Positions 28,024-36,854 of a DNA stretch of 57,704 nt are shown piece after piece. The notes under the pieces were generated by a model. It saw nothing but the letters and a program-made list of their open reading frames with translations. It made no database searches and was not told the DNA's origin. A program made the position numbers and the translations under genes. Source of the stretch: a virus; IMG/VR virus record IMGVR_UViG_3300042884_001115, positions 1 to 57,704 of that record. One strand, 5' to 3'. Numbering within the stretch: position 1 is the stretch's first letter; each line of letters opens with the position of its first letter.

Positions 28024-29514
28024 ATGGCTTGTAATGATTTAGGTTTATTTGCTCTTGACACATCCGCTAGTTTGGATTTGTGTTTATCTGCACTTACAAC
28101 TACGGTATACGGAGATAGTTTGGTAATTGGTGAAGAGATGTATATTGATTCAGGTTGCACGATGCCTTTAGCATCAATATATTTGAGTAACGGGTCTAAT
28201 TTATATTCAACAAATGGTTCAGGTGAAATTACAGGAGTTTCAGGTTGTTCTTGTAATTTTTTAGGAAATTTTTCATCAGCTTCAGATCCTGAACTTTCTT
28301 GTTTATCACCATTAGATTATACCTTGTATGGTTCTGATTTAAACATTGGGTCTATTGTATACACAGATTCAGCTTGCACAACCACAGCATTAATTTCTTA
28401 CTATTCTGATGGTGTTGATGTTTATGATGTTGATAGTGCTGGTGAAATATTAGGAATATCTGCCTGCACTTGCACAGGAACATTTTGTATTCAAAATGAT
28501 ACAACATACGACGACACATATGAAATTGCAGGAACTTATGATGGTCAGTCATATTATACAGGTGAATCGACAAGTTTTGTAATTTATTACTCCACAGGTG
28601 AAACAAGATGGTGTTTAGCTCAAAATCTTGGTGATCCTTGTGATCAATTCGGACCATATGGTAGCACATCCTCTTGTCCTGATTTAGATGATAGTGTTCT
28701 TTATTTTGGTCCATGCACAACAACTACAACAACAATTAATCCTTGTTCTACGTTAGATTTGGAAGCGGTTTTTGATTGTTATATACCACCAACACCTTCT
28801 ATAACACCATCATATACACCAACACCAACACCGACAATGACACCGACAAGTTCGGCAATTTGTGGTGGTGTTTCAATGGTAGTTTCAAAATTAGGTATAT
28901 CACCAACTCCAACACCTTCGTTTACACCGACACCAACTCCAACTCCACAAGTTGATAGACCTTGCAATTTTTCGGGTGAAGTTATATTTAATACATTTTC
29001 TGAAATTATACAATGTGCAAATAGTAAAAAATTCAGAGATTGCTTTACAGGTATTCAATATTTTACATCAGATTTGGTTTTGGTTTCAGGAACTACATCA
29101 CCAAAAGAAGGTTATGTATATAACGCAATAATTAACGGACAAGGATATTGTGTAATTTATGATGGGTTATTTGAAAATATAAGTGGTGTGGATACAATTC
29201 AGTTATTAACGGAAATAGGATCAACTACAGATGGTGCTTGTTTAAACTGCGTTCCTGAATTAACACAAACTCCAACTCAAACACCTACTCAAACACCAAC
29301 ACCGACTCCAAGTCCTACACCATGTGTTCAGTTTGAATATACAATTGTTAATGACAGTCCATCTAAAATATCAATATCTTATTTTAGTTGTGAAAATGGT
29401 CCTTCTTCAATTTCTATGAATCCAAATACTTCAATTTATTTGTGTTCAGCAACAACACCAGTATCCAACAACCCTCAAAACACTCTAATAACAAATACAG
29501 GATTTTCTTGTTAA
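28024..29514 (+). CDS. Fibre-like protein with duplicated domain and Thr-Pro linkers, 496 aa
   Basis: Two related domains at about residues 20-75 and 95-150 (YGDSLVIGEEMYIDSGCT and YGSDLNIGSIVYTDSACT, each ending GxxSxCxC). A Trp-containing domain follows (DGQSYYTGESTSFVIYYSTG, then ETRWC), then Thr-Pro linkers (YTPTPTPTMTPTSS; TPTPSFTPTPTPTPQ; TPTQTPTQTPTPTPSPTP) between further Cys-containing beta domains. It looks like a segmented receptor-binding or surface-displayed fibre protein. The only structural genes on the plus strand are this and its small partner. Confidence 0.75.
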   Translation: MACNDLGLFALDTSASLDLCLSALTTTVYGDSLVIGEEMYIDSGCTMPLASIYLSNGSNLYSTNGSGEITGVSGCSCNFLGNFSSASDPELSCLSPLDYTLYGSDLNIGSIVYTDSACTTTALISYYSDGVDVYDVDSAGEILGISACTCTGTFCIQNDTTYDDTYEIAGTYDGQSYYTGESTSFVIYYSTGETRWCLAQNLGDPCDQFGPYGSTSSCPDLDDSVLYFGPCTTTTTTINPCSTLDLEAVFDCYIPPTPSITPSYTPTPTPTMTPTSSAICGGVSMVVSKLGISPTPTPSFTPTPTPTPQVDRPCNFSGEVIFNTFSEIIQCANSKKFRDCFTGIQYFTSDLVLVSGTTSPKEGYVYNAIINGQGYCVIYDGLFENISGVDTIQLLTEIGSTTDGACLNCVPELTQTPTQTPTQTPTPTPSPTPCVQFEYTIVNDSPSKISISYFSCENGPSSISMNPNTSIYLCSATTPVSNNPQNTLITNTGFSC

Positions 29515-29544
29515 AAAAAAATATCGTCTAAAAAGACGATATTT
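29512..29544 (-). terminator. Bidirectional terminator between convergent genes
   Basis: A 9-12 bp perfect hairpin (ATATCGTCT/AGACGATAT, loop AAAA). The nine A's on the plus strand give a U-run on the minus transcript, so it ends the RuvC transcript strongly; it can also end the plus-strand fibre transcript. Confidence 0.8.
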
Positions 29545-29569
29545 CAAATTATCGGTATTTTAAACGATA

Positions 29570-30178
29570 TTATTCCCAAATACCTTTATGTCTCATAAAG
29601 CCTAACGCACAAGTATAAGCGTCAGTTTGATCAAAGTTTTCTTTTTTAAGTGTATTATTTTTGGTATATAACCATTTGATTTGAGGTTCTCTTTTTGCAA
29701 CCTTTTCCCAAATTATCATTTTCTTATCAACATCTTTTGGAAGACCCCCAAATAGAACGTGTTTCTTTTTATCGTTTTCCTGAACTAATTCGGGAAATGC
29801 AAACTTTCTTGAATTGTATGTTGAAATAAATTCGGGAACAATTCCAAATATGTTGTATATCTCTTTGAAAACAAAACTATTAAATCTTAATAGGGTTTGA
29901 ATTGTATATACATTGTTAGAATTTAATAAAGGCTCTTCAATTACGATTCTTACAATTCCAAGATTTTTATATTGTTTTAACTTCTCTGAAAAAATTTCTG
30001 ATTTAAGTAATAACTCTTTTAATTTATCATCGTCATCTTTATCCATTTTAGGTCTTGGTGAAACGTGGGTAAGTTCTAATAACTCTTGAGTTTGGATGTC
30101 GAATAACGCCCAACCAATTGTTTTGGTTGATATATCAAGTCCCAAGACTTTTGGTGTGTTTTTCAGATTTTTTGCCAT
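29570..30178 (-). CDS. RuvC-like Holliday-junction resolvase, 202 aa
   Basis: RNase H-fold core: VLGLDISTKTIGWALFDI (catalytic Asp15), IVIEEPLLNSNN (acidic residues near 80) and a C-terminal DQTDAYTCALGF (acidic residues near 187-190). It lies alone, followed by a strong terminator. The likely role is resolving branched recombination intermediates before packaging, the task done in T4 by the unrelated endonuclease VII. Other RNase H-fold nucleases cannot be fully excluded. Confidence 0.85.
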   Translation of the reverse strand: MAKNLKNTPKVLGLDISTKTIGWALFDIQTQELLELTHVSPRPKMDKDDDDKLKELLLKSEIFSEKLKQYKNLGIVRIVIEEPLLNSNNVYTIQTLLRFNSFVFKEIYNIFGIVPEFISTYNSRKFAFPELVQENDKKKHVLFGGLPKDVDKKMIIWEKVAKREPQIKWLYTKNNTLKKENFDQTDAYTCALGFMRHKGIWE

Positions 30179-30235
30179 AAAAATTGTTTGTATTAAATTA
30201 TTATAAGTGAAAAGAATTAAAATTAAAGTTTTTGG

Positions 30236-32731
30236 TTAGAAATCTAATTTTACCACGTATTGTTGGATTCCTTGTCGTAAAACAGGTGATTGTAATTTCG
30301 ACATAACAAGAATATCTTCATTTTCATCTAATAATGCAATTTCCGTAACATAAGATTGAGTCCCTTTTGTCCATGTTGGGTTTTGGGACACCAAAAATTC
30401 AGAAGAACTTAAGTTTATCTTATATTTCATTTCGTAGATCGTTGCTTGAATATCTGTCTCTAAATTTCCATAGAAATAATATTCATCACCAAAGTTTAAT
30501 TGTTGACCTGTCGCACCATTAGGAACAAGTGTAACATAATCATTTAGATTGTAGAATGGAGCGCTGTCATAATTTTCAGCAGTAATTGTAAATGTCGTCG
30601 CCGTTAATGATTCTTGTGTTACATATCCATTAATAAATAAACTACTTACTTGTTGTGTAAAATCAATCATCTTCCAACTTTCAGGGTTTGGTCTTTGTCC
30701 CGTAGGAACTCTTTGAGCTAATACTTGGAATTCGGTCGCGTAAAAACCTGCAGGAACAACACAACTTGGACAAATAGTTGTTGTGGTTGTAATTAATGGA
30801 CTTGTGGTTGTAGTTGTTGTTGTAAAAGGAATTGTTGTAGTTGTGGTTGTTGGTGTAAAACCTGGTTGAACTAAACAAGGGAAATCACCTCCGAATCTAA
30901 CCGCAACATTTTTTGGTGTTTCAGGTGAACAAACATTTTCAGTTCCAACTACGTTCACATAGTAATTACAATGTAATGAATTAGTAAAGTAATTAGTGTT
31001 TGTTAATCTATAAGTCACCCACATTGTTTCACTACCACCAGTTAAAACTCCTGTCGTATTAGAAACACCACAAGTGTTTGGTGTTAATAACGAAACTTGA
31101 GGTGCCGGTAAAGTCCAATTTCGATTTGACTTATATGAAAGTGCCGCAACCAATTCTTCGTCATCTATTATTATCATTTTAGAATCGGGATAAACTTTAC
31201 CAACTCTACTTGGAAGTCCATTTGGTTGTGCAAATGTGTCCCATAAATTGTAATATCTCAATCCAGGTTTATTCATGTTGGACGAAATATTTGATTTTGT
31301 ATATTGAACTGTAAATAAGTTTTTACCTTCGAACCCTGGAGGATCAACATAGAATGTTTGACCAAAACAACATTCAGAATTTTTATGCCACATTATTGTT
31401 GGCATGTGTAACTTAAAGTTTCTTGCTTGACCTTGTGTGTTTTCAGGGTTTTGTGTGTCATATGGTTCTAAAGCAAATTTTTCACCATAAAAGAAATCTA
31501 TTGTTTGATTAGTATAATGAATAATTGCAATAGCCTTTTGATCTTGCGGTGTCACAACTTGTTTTTCACCAAAAGAGTTATAATAATAAACATCGTCTGT
31601 AGATGTTTGAGCACTTGTTGTATAACCAAAGTATTCTTTTTGACCGATATAATTAATTGATCCAAATTTGGTATAGTCTTGGTATTGTGATGACAATAAA
31701 CCTGCCGGACTTTCAGTCCACGGAATATTCATGTTCCAAATTTTGACATCAAATTGATCCGTATCACAAACTGATTCAAAATCAATAACACTTTGAGCCC
31801 AATGCGGTTCAGGTGTAAAACTATCATACAAAGGAACCATTTGTGGTGGATATATTAATGTTCTTGCAATACAATCACTTGAAAGATTGGTAAAGTCGGG
31901 TGTTGGTCTATCTAATGTTAATTTATCATTACATACCGCAACGATTCTATATGTTAATATTGAAAAACAAGAATTAACATTTTTCAAACAATCAGGTGGT
32001 GGTGGTAAAGGACATTGAGCACTTGGCGTAGGTGATATACAAGGTGTTTGAGTTGGGCTTGGTGTCGGTGTAGGTGACGCACAAGGGTTTGATAATGTTG
32101 CCGATGGAGTTGGTGTAGGTGTTGGTGTTTGTCCTACCGATGCCGATGGTGTTGGTGTCGGGAAATTAGAACAAGAACAATCATTTTTTGCAAACCCATC
32201 ATAATATATTGTAATAAAATCACCAACTTGTGGTGTATTATTATTTTGACTATTACAATCTAATCGATATACGTTGATTTCATTTGACCCATTTAACGTT
32301 GACATATTAACAACATAATTTGGTGTCACAACATATGAATTATTAACAAGAGCCTTCCAATTTACAGTTGACGCTGTTGTGTTTCCTGTAAAAAACCCTC
32401 TCATTGCAGCTCTATTATAAACAGATTCAATTTGCGAATCCATAAATGGAATACCATAAAGGTTTGTTTGACCTTCATCAACCAAATAAGGATATTTAAT
32501 ATATTGTCTATTTGATTCAGGAACTCCTGAACTATTTTGAGCATTAAATTGAGGTTCCAATACAACGGTGTTTGATTGGTTATAAGTGTTTGGTAGTTTA
32601 TTATAAGATATTTCACTATCACCAATAGCAAAATATGTGATATTGAATCTACCTTCAGACAATCTTTGTCTTCCCGTGTCAGTAACTCGGGTGTTAACCA
32701 AACCTGATGTATTTTTAATTATGTAGGCCAT
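30236..32731 (-). CDS. Large fibre/baseplate protein with Thr-Pro and poly-Thr linkers, 831 aa
   Basis: The N-terminus (MAYIIKNTSGLVNTRVTDTG) resembles attachment domains of large-phage structural proteins. It has a Thr-Pro-Ser linker (PTPTPSASVGQTPTPTPT, residues about 190-245) and a poly-Thr linker near 635-660 (TTTTTIPFTTTTTTTSP). The C-terminus is beta-rich. Its linkers match those in the plus-strand fibre at 28024-29514, suggesting shared evolution. Late-type motif 4 bases upstream of the ATG. Probably a tail fibre or baseplate-associated structural protein. Confidence 0.75.
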   Translation of the reverse strand: MAYIIKNTSGLVNTRVTDTGRQRLSEGRFNITYFAIGDSEISYNKLPNTYNQSNTVVLEPQFNAQNSSGVPESNRQYIKYPYLVDEGQTNLYGIPFMDSQIESVYNRAAMRGFFTGNTTASTVNWKALVNNSYVVTPNYVVNMSTLNGSNEINVYRLDCNSQNNNTPQVGDFITIYYDGFAKNDCSCSNFPTPTPSASVGQTPTPTPTPSATLSNPCASPTPTPSPTQTPCISPTPSAQCPLPPPPDCLKNVNSCFSILTYRIVAVCNDKLTLDRPTPDFTNLSSDCIARTLIYPPQMVPLYDSFTPEPHWAQSVIDFESVCDTDQFDVKIWNMNIPWTESPAGLLSSQYQDYTKFGSINYIGQKEYFGYTTSAQTSTDDVYYYNSFGEKQVVTPQDQKAIAIIHYTNQTIDFFYGEKFALEPYDTQNPENTQGQARNFKLHMPTIMWHKNSECCFGQTFYVDPPGFEGKNLFTVQYTKSNISSNMNKPGLRYYNLWDTFAQPNGLPSRVGKVYPDSKMIIIDDEELVAALSYKSNRNWTLPAPQVSLLTPNTCGVSNTTGVLTGGSETMWVTYRLTNTNYFTNSLHCNYYVNVVGTENVCSPETPKNVAVRFGGDFPCLVQPGFTPTTTTTTIPFTTTTTTTSPLITTTTTICPSCVVPAGFYATEFQVLAQRVPTGQRPNPESWKMIDFTQQVSSLFINGYVTQESLTATTFTITAENYDSAPFYNLNDYVTLVPNGATGQQLNFGDEYYFYGNLETDIQATIYEMKYKINLSSSEFLVSQNPTWTKGTQSYVTEIALLDENEDILVMSKLQSPVLRQGIQQYVVKLDF

Positions 32732-32735
32732 TATT

Positions 32736-32746
32736 GAATAAATATT
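32736..32746 (-). promoter_or_regulatory. Late-type motif AATATTTATTC
   Basis: Core TATTTAT 4 bases before the ATG at 32731. Confidence 0.4.
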
Positions 32747-32758
32747 ATTCTTTTAATT

Positions 32759-34831
32759 TTATGTAATTGGAGGTGCCGGGTTTAATCTTGGGTTAAGAAG
32801 AAATACCGAACAACACTGACAATTATTTATCGTAGGGTTTGTCATTGTTAAGTTATATGAACCAATATCATTTTCACATCTTCCACTTGGGTCATTAATT
32901 ATATTATTTGTTGTCGTTCCACTAACAACTTGATTACTCACCAAAGTAATTGTATTTGTATAAGTATTTGTTGTTTGTGCAACTCCAATAGAACCTGTTC
33001 TAACACAAGGACCTGTCAACGGAGTTATATTTAACATAGTATTTGTCAAAGTCATAAGTCCTGTTCCAACTATCGTTGTAAAATTATCATATGTTGGTTG
33101 TGGTGAAAGTGTTGTTGGGTAATAACTAAACGTTGAAGTCATAACCAAATTAAGATCTATTGTAACACCTGCAGGTAAAGTAGGTGCCGTTATAGTAAAT
33201 AATCCCGTGCTATAGTTTACATTCAACACGACTGAATATGATACAGGTGGTGTATTATTTATCACAACAGGTGAATATAACCCAATATTATTTAATGAAT
33301 CTTTCGCATAAACTATATAAGACCCCGGTGTTAGTCCGTTGAATATCGGAGATGCTTGATAATTTATACCATCGACCGAATATTCGTATGGTGCAATACC
33401 TCCACTTGCGGTTAGTGTTATACTTCCCGTTTCTTCACATAAGGCATCATTTATTGCTGCATTGACATTTATTGTATAACCAGTGGAACAATCACCAGTC
33501 AGAACAAACATTTCTAAAACTTCAGGTTCACCATTAACAACCCAATTACTAATTGGTGGATCTGATGGATCATTACTTGTTAATGTGAGGTATGGGTTTG
33601 TATAACCTGTCATAACCCATTGATTAGGCGTTGATCCTGTATTCCAATAAATCAAATATTGTCCCGTTGACGAGGTCCAACTTGGTTGTCCATTAATTTC
33701 GTTACTTGGGTCTAATCCAATATTTAAAGTGTCTGTTGGTGAGTCTGAATTTCCTGTATTTATAATTAATGTAACACAAAGATTGGTGTCTCCTTTAACA
33801 ATTGCAGGTATTTGACATGGACCAACATAAGATTCAATTATTTGGTATTGACTATCAGATTCAACCACCCAATCACCTGTAGTTCCTGAAGGATAATAAG
33901 TTGTTCCTGTATAAGTGTTGTATGGGCTTATATTTTGACAATCTAATGTTTGACAAAAATACCAAGTTTCATATTCTGTATTCCAAAATACATAACCATA
34001 CGTTTCACCCAAATATTGTATTTGGTAATATGGTTTTCCGTTTTTAAGTCCAAGACTTTCGGCTGAAATATAAGTTAAAACTTCACCTGTAATTCCCGTC
34101 ATAACAAAACACATACCAGATATGGTTAATGTTTCTGCCGTTAAAACACAAGTGGTGTTCGCTGTAAAATCACCATAGTAATCAGTCACAGTTGCTGAAT
34201 ACTCACCAACACCTAAATTATTAAGGGCTGGTGCAAAACTTCCGATCTCCCAAAATATAGTATAAGGTGGTGTTCCTCCTGTAATCGCTAATGTCGCAGC
34301 GCCATCAAAAGATCTATCGTTGGATGGGTTTTGAACAATACACTCAACGTCCATTGGGAATATTGTAATAACATCACATTCGTTAGGTGGTTTTACCGTT
34401 GGTATTGTTGGTGGACATTGGTTGTTTTGACAAATATCCGTTATTTTAATTGGTATTTGAGACTCCCCATCAAATTGAGGAAATACTTTACTACAAATAT
34501 TATATGTTTGTCCTTCTTGTAATGTTTCAACAACAATAAGATCATTACAATCTACATAAGTCACATCAACATTTGTTTCTAAACTTCTTATAAAATAACA
34601 ATAACATTGACAAGAACATGTTGTTCCTGTGTTTATGTCAATATCATAGGTTATATCACATTCCATTTCACCTAAACTCAAAACATAAAAACAAGTGTCA
34701 GGAGTTTCACCCAAATCAATAATGTTAATGGATACGTAACTTTCAGAATAAGCACTTAATCCACTGTAATTAGAAATGATTGGTTGGTAACCTCCATCAC
34801 AAGAATATAGTATATAACAGTTTTCAATCAT
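32759..34831 (-). CDS. SprB-repeat-like surface/fibre protein, 690 aa
   Basis: Contains SprB-type repeats, for example TGGTPPYTIFWEIGSF followed by NNLGVGEYSATVTDYYG (near residues 190-230), and ASGGIAPYEYSVDGINYQ followed by LTPGSYIVYAKDS (near 470-515). Two copies of a Trp/Tyr-rich domain are also present (NGKPYYQIQYLGETYGYVFW; STGQYLIYWNTG), resembling one in the 496-aa plus-strand protein. The N-terminus is Cys-rich. It likely forms part of a fibre or decoration facing the host surface. Late-type motif upstream. Confidence 0.75.
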   Translation of the reverse strand: MIENCYILYSCDGGYQPIISNYSGLSAYSESYVSINIIDLGETPDTCFYVLSLGEMECDITYDIDINTGTTCSCQCYCYFIRSLETNVDVTYVDCNDLIVVETLQEGQTYNICSKVFPQFDGESQIPIKITDICQNNQCPPTIPTVKPPNECDVITIFPMDVECIVQNPSNDRSFDGAATLAITGGTPPYTIFWEIGSFAPALNNLGVGEYSATVTDYYGDFTANTTCVLTAETLTISGMCFVMTGITGEVLTYISAESLGLKNGKPYYQIQYLGETYGYVFWNTEYETWYFCQTLDCQNISPYNTYTGTTYYPSGTTGDWVVESDSQYQIIESYVGPCQIPAIVKGDTNLCVTLIINTGNSDSPTDTLNIGLDPSNEINGQPSWTSSTGQYLIYWNTGSTPNQWVMTGYTNPYLTLTSNDPSDPPISNWVVNGEPEVLEMFVLTGDCSTGYTINVNAAINDALCEETGSITLTASGGIAPYEYSVDGINYQASPIFNGLTPGSYIVYAKDSLNNIGLYSPVVINNTPPVSYSVVLNVNYSTGLFTITAPTLPAGVTIDLNLVMTSTFSYYPTTLSPQPTYDNFTTIVGTGLMTLTNTMLNITPLTGPCVRTGSIGVAQTTNTYTNTITLVSNQVVSGTTTNNIINDPSGRCENDIGSYNLTMTNPTINNCQCCSVFLLNPRLNPAPPIT

Positions 34832-34837
34832 ATAATA

Positions 34838-34848
34838 TTATAAATAAT
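34838..34848 (-). promoter_or_regulatory. Late-type motif ATTATTTATAA
   Basis: Core TATTTAT 6 bases before the ATG at 34831; it touches the stop codon of the glycosyltransferase gene. Confidence 0.45.
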
Positions 34849-35828
34849 CAATTTTCGTATTTTTTTATATATGATTTCATGTTTTCGATGTATTTAATTG
34901 TCGAACTGTTTTTATCTATGTAATTAAAAAAGTTTTCATCCTCCTTTAATTTTAAAATGGGGTCAATATTAATATAATCACCTTTATAGAATTTTGTAGT
35001 TTTTAGATCATCTGTAACACCTGCCATGTGTAATATGTTTTTTGAGTTATAAATCTCAATAGTGTCAGTAGCCCATGAAAAATCAAGATCTGAAATTATT
35101 TTTGTTTCGTATTCATACAACCAAAGATTCCACAACACGGCCCACATTTCTGCGGTCCAAAATTGTATTTGACCTGGATTGATTGGGAAACGTTTTTGAT
35201 AATCTAACATCTGATCGTATAATTTTATTGAGTCTTTATACATTTTATCCCATAGTTCACAATTTGTGTTTTTAAAAAGGTATTGACCTCCTCCTGAATT
35301 TTTTTGATTTTGTTTAATTGTGTCAACATCAACTCCAACAACATTTGCCATTTCAGAAATGAGTTGTCCTTTCTCAGAATTTGGGTTTTGACTTTCATAT
35401 CTTTTACAACAATCCATAATGTAGTTATATCCAATATATCCAATCGTATCTGACATGTAACAAACCTCATCATTCAATAACCGATCAAAACTCGGTAGTT
35501 CGTTAAAAATAATATCTGAATCGTGAAGAAAAAATAACTCACCATGTTTCGGATTTTTTTGAATCCACTTTGAAATTAAAAATGGTTTTATTGATGGTAT
35601 ATAATGTTTTTTAATTCTTTCATCAACAAAGTGATGAACATTAATCCCAAGATCTTTCAACTGTAAAGATTCTCTTGACGGTTCATTATTTTCATTTTGT
35701 AAACTAAAAATAACGTGGATTTGATTGGGATTGATTCCTTTCTCTATGAAATTATGAACGTATAGTTTGATTTGCCAAATAAAATATGGCACGTCAGGTT
35801 GTGCGGTAACAAATAAAATTTTTTCCAT
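34848..35828 (-). CDS. Putative glycosyltransferase, GT-A type, 326 aa
   Basis: Begins with a Rossmann-like strand (MEKILFVTAQPDVPYFIWQI). The GELFFLHDSDIIFNELPSF segment near residues 95-113 carries the D-x-D metal/nucleotide-sugar motif. Later GGGQYLFKN, QFWTAEMWAVLWNLW and ILHMAGVTDD are typical of GT-A-type acceptor/donor regions. It lies between a SprB-like fibre gene and a Ser/Thr-Gly-repeat fibre gene, so these Thr/Ser-rich structural proteins are plausible substrates. The sugar and family number cannot be given; it could instead modify host surface glycans. Confidence 0.72.
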   Translation of the reverse strand: MEKILFVTAQPDVPYFIWQIKLYVHNFIEKGINPNQIHVIFSLQNENNEPSRESLQLKDLGINVHHFVDERIKKHYIPSIKPFLISKWIQKNPKHGELFFLHDSDIIFNELPSFDRLLNDEVCYMSDTIGYIGYNYIMDCCKRYESQNPNSEKGQLISEMANVVGVDVDTIKQNQKNSGGGQYLFKNTNCELWDKMYKDSIKLYDQMLDYQKRFPINPGQIQFWTAEMWAVLWNLWLYEYETKIISDLDFSWATDTIEIYNSKNILHMAGVTDDLKTTKFYKGDYINIDPILKLKEDENFFNYIDKNSSTIKYIENMKSYIKKYEN

Positions 35829-35866
35829 AAAGAAAAATTAAATAAAAAATATATAAAGTGAATTGA

Positions 35867-36526
35867 TTAAATTTGTGTTACAGTAACAATTAAAGATGGT
35901 ATTACAGGTCCGTAAGTTGGGGCTCCATCAAATGACATAAATGTGTTTGTTTGTGATGCAGTCCATAAAATTTCATAATAATCACCGGCATTTGCCTGAT
36001 CAACCCAATTCCATGCCGCAACTACTCTATCTCCATTTGCACCATCTAAAGTTATTTGAGTGTTTGTTTGTGCTATTGATGAATTATTTCTACTTAACCA
36101 AATAAAAACTTCTGATTTAGTTCCACTATTTTTTTCTAATTGTGCCGAAAACTGTATATTATAAACACCATCATTAGTCACAATAAATTCACTACTATTG
36201 TTAAGTGTAACATCCAAAGACCCTGTTGTTGTATCCGCACTCATTTTATATGTTGTGCCAGCAACACCAATTGGTTGATTTACCGATGATATAAACGATC
36301 CCCAAGCTCTTCCTGATCCATCTTGACCTGAAGTTCCACTCGTGCCTGAACTTCCACTAGTTCCACTCGTGCCTGTAGTGCCACTAATGGCCGATGCAAC
36401 TTGTTGGATTGTTGCTTTAAAAGATGATCCTGCAGGATTTTGACTAGTATCTCCCGTTACCACAACGTGAATAAAATCTGTTAAACTAACACCCGATACT
36501 TGAGCTTGATCCGTTAATAGTGACAT
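35867..36526 (-). CDS. Collagen-like/C1q-like tail-fibre protein, 219 aa
   Basis: The N-terminal attachment segment (MSLLTDQAQVSGVSLTDFIH) leads into a Gly-x-Ser/Thr repeat (GTTGTSGTSGSSGTSGTSG, residues about 50-68). A C-terminal jelly-roll domain follows (YKMSADTTTGSLDVTLNN; DGVYNIQFSAQLEKNSG), resembling C1q/TNF-like trimeric heads. Short trimeric fibres of this layout are often receptor-binding proteins. Strong late-type motif upstream. Confidence 0.75.
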   Translation of the reverse strand: MSLLTDQAQVSGVSLTDFIHVVVTGDTSQNPAGSSFKATIQQVASAISGTTGTSGTSGSSGTSGTSGQDGSGRAWGSFISSVNQPIGVAGTTYKMSADTTTGSLDVTLNNSSEFIVTNDGVYNIQFSAQLEKNSGTKSEVFIWLSRNNSSIAQTNTQITLDGANGDRVVAAWNWVDQANAGDYYEILWTASQTNTFMSFDGAPTYGPVIPSLIVTVTQI

Positions 36527-36534
36527 TTTTTATT

Positions 36535-36545
36535 TTATAAATATT
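36535..36545 (-). promoter_or_regulatory. Late-type motif AATATTTATAA
   Basis: Core TATTTAT 8 bases before the ATG at 36526; among the clearest matches. Confidence 0.5.
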
Positions 36546-36548
36546 TGA

Positions 36549-36854
36549 TTATTGGAAATCGTATTCGTCTCCCGACATAAAAAAGAAATACTCGAATGTT
36601 TGGAATTGTTTTTTCTTACTAAAATCTTCCTTTGGTTGACAATAAATTATTTCACTAATTTCACAACCTTCACTATCAATTAATTTTAATAAGAGTGCGG
36701 GTGCCGTATCAAATAATGGTGGTAAATTAAATAAAAAAGGAAGTGTTGTTCCACTACCTAAATATTGACATTGATTTCCATATACATCACAAGCAATACC
36801 ACTAAAAGGTGGTGTTAGATTATTTGACGATATTACTAAAACTTGATTTGCCAT
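36549..36854 (-). CDS. Small fibre-associated protein, 101 aa
   Basis: Start set at the ATG at 36854, which overlaps the upstream stop as TAATG; an upstream TTG would add three residues. Likely paralogue of the plus-strand protein at 27804-28022: SSNNLTPPFSGIACDVYGNQ, TLPFLFNLPPLF and LIDSEGCEISEI align with that protein. Function unknown, probably accessory to the SprB-like fibre gene with which it is coupled. Confidence 0.65.
   Translation of the reverse strand: MANQVLVISSNNLTPPFSGIACDVYGNQCQYLGSGTTLPFLFNLPPLFDTAPALLLKLIDSEGCEISEIIYCQPKEDFSKKKQFQTFEYFFFMSGDEYDFQ

Noticed and set aside
28352-28967. Minus-strand frames inside the plus-strand fibre gene
   Set aside because: Translations are His-rich or Gly/Val repeats typical of antisense of Thr-Pro codons; the plus-strand frame has recognisable domains and a late-type motif.
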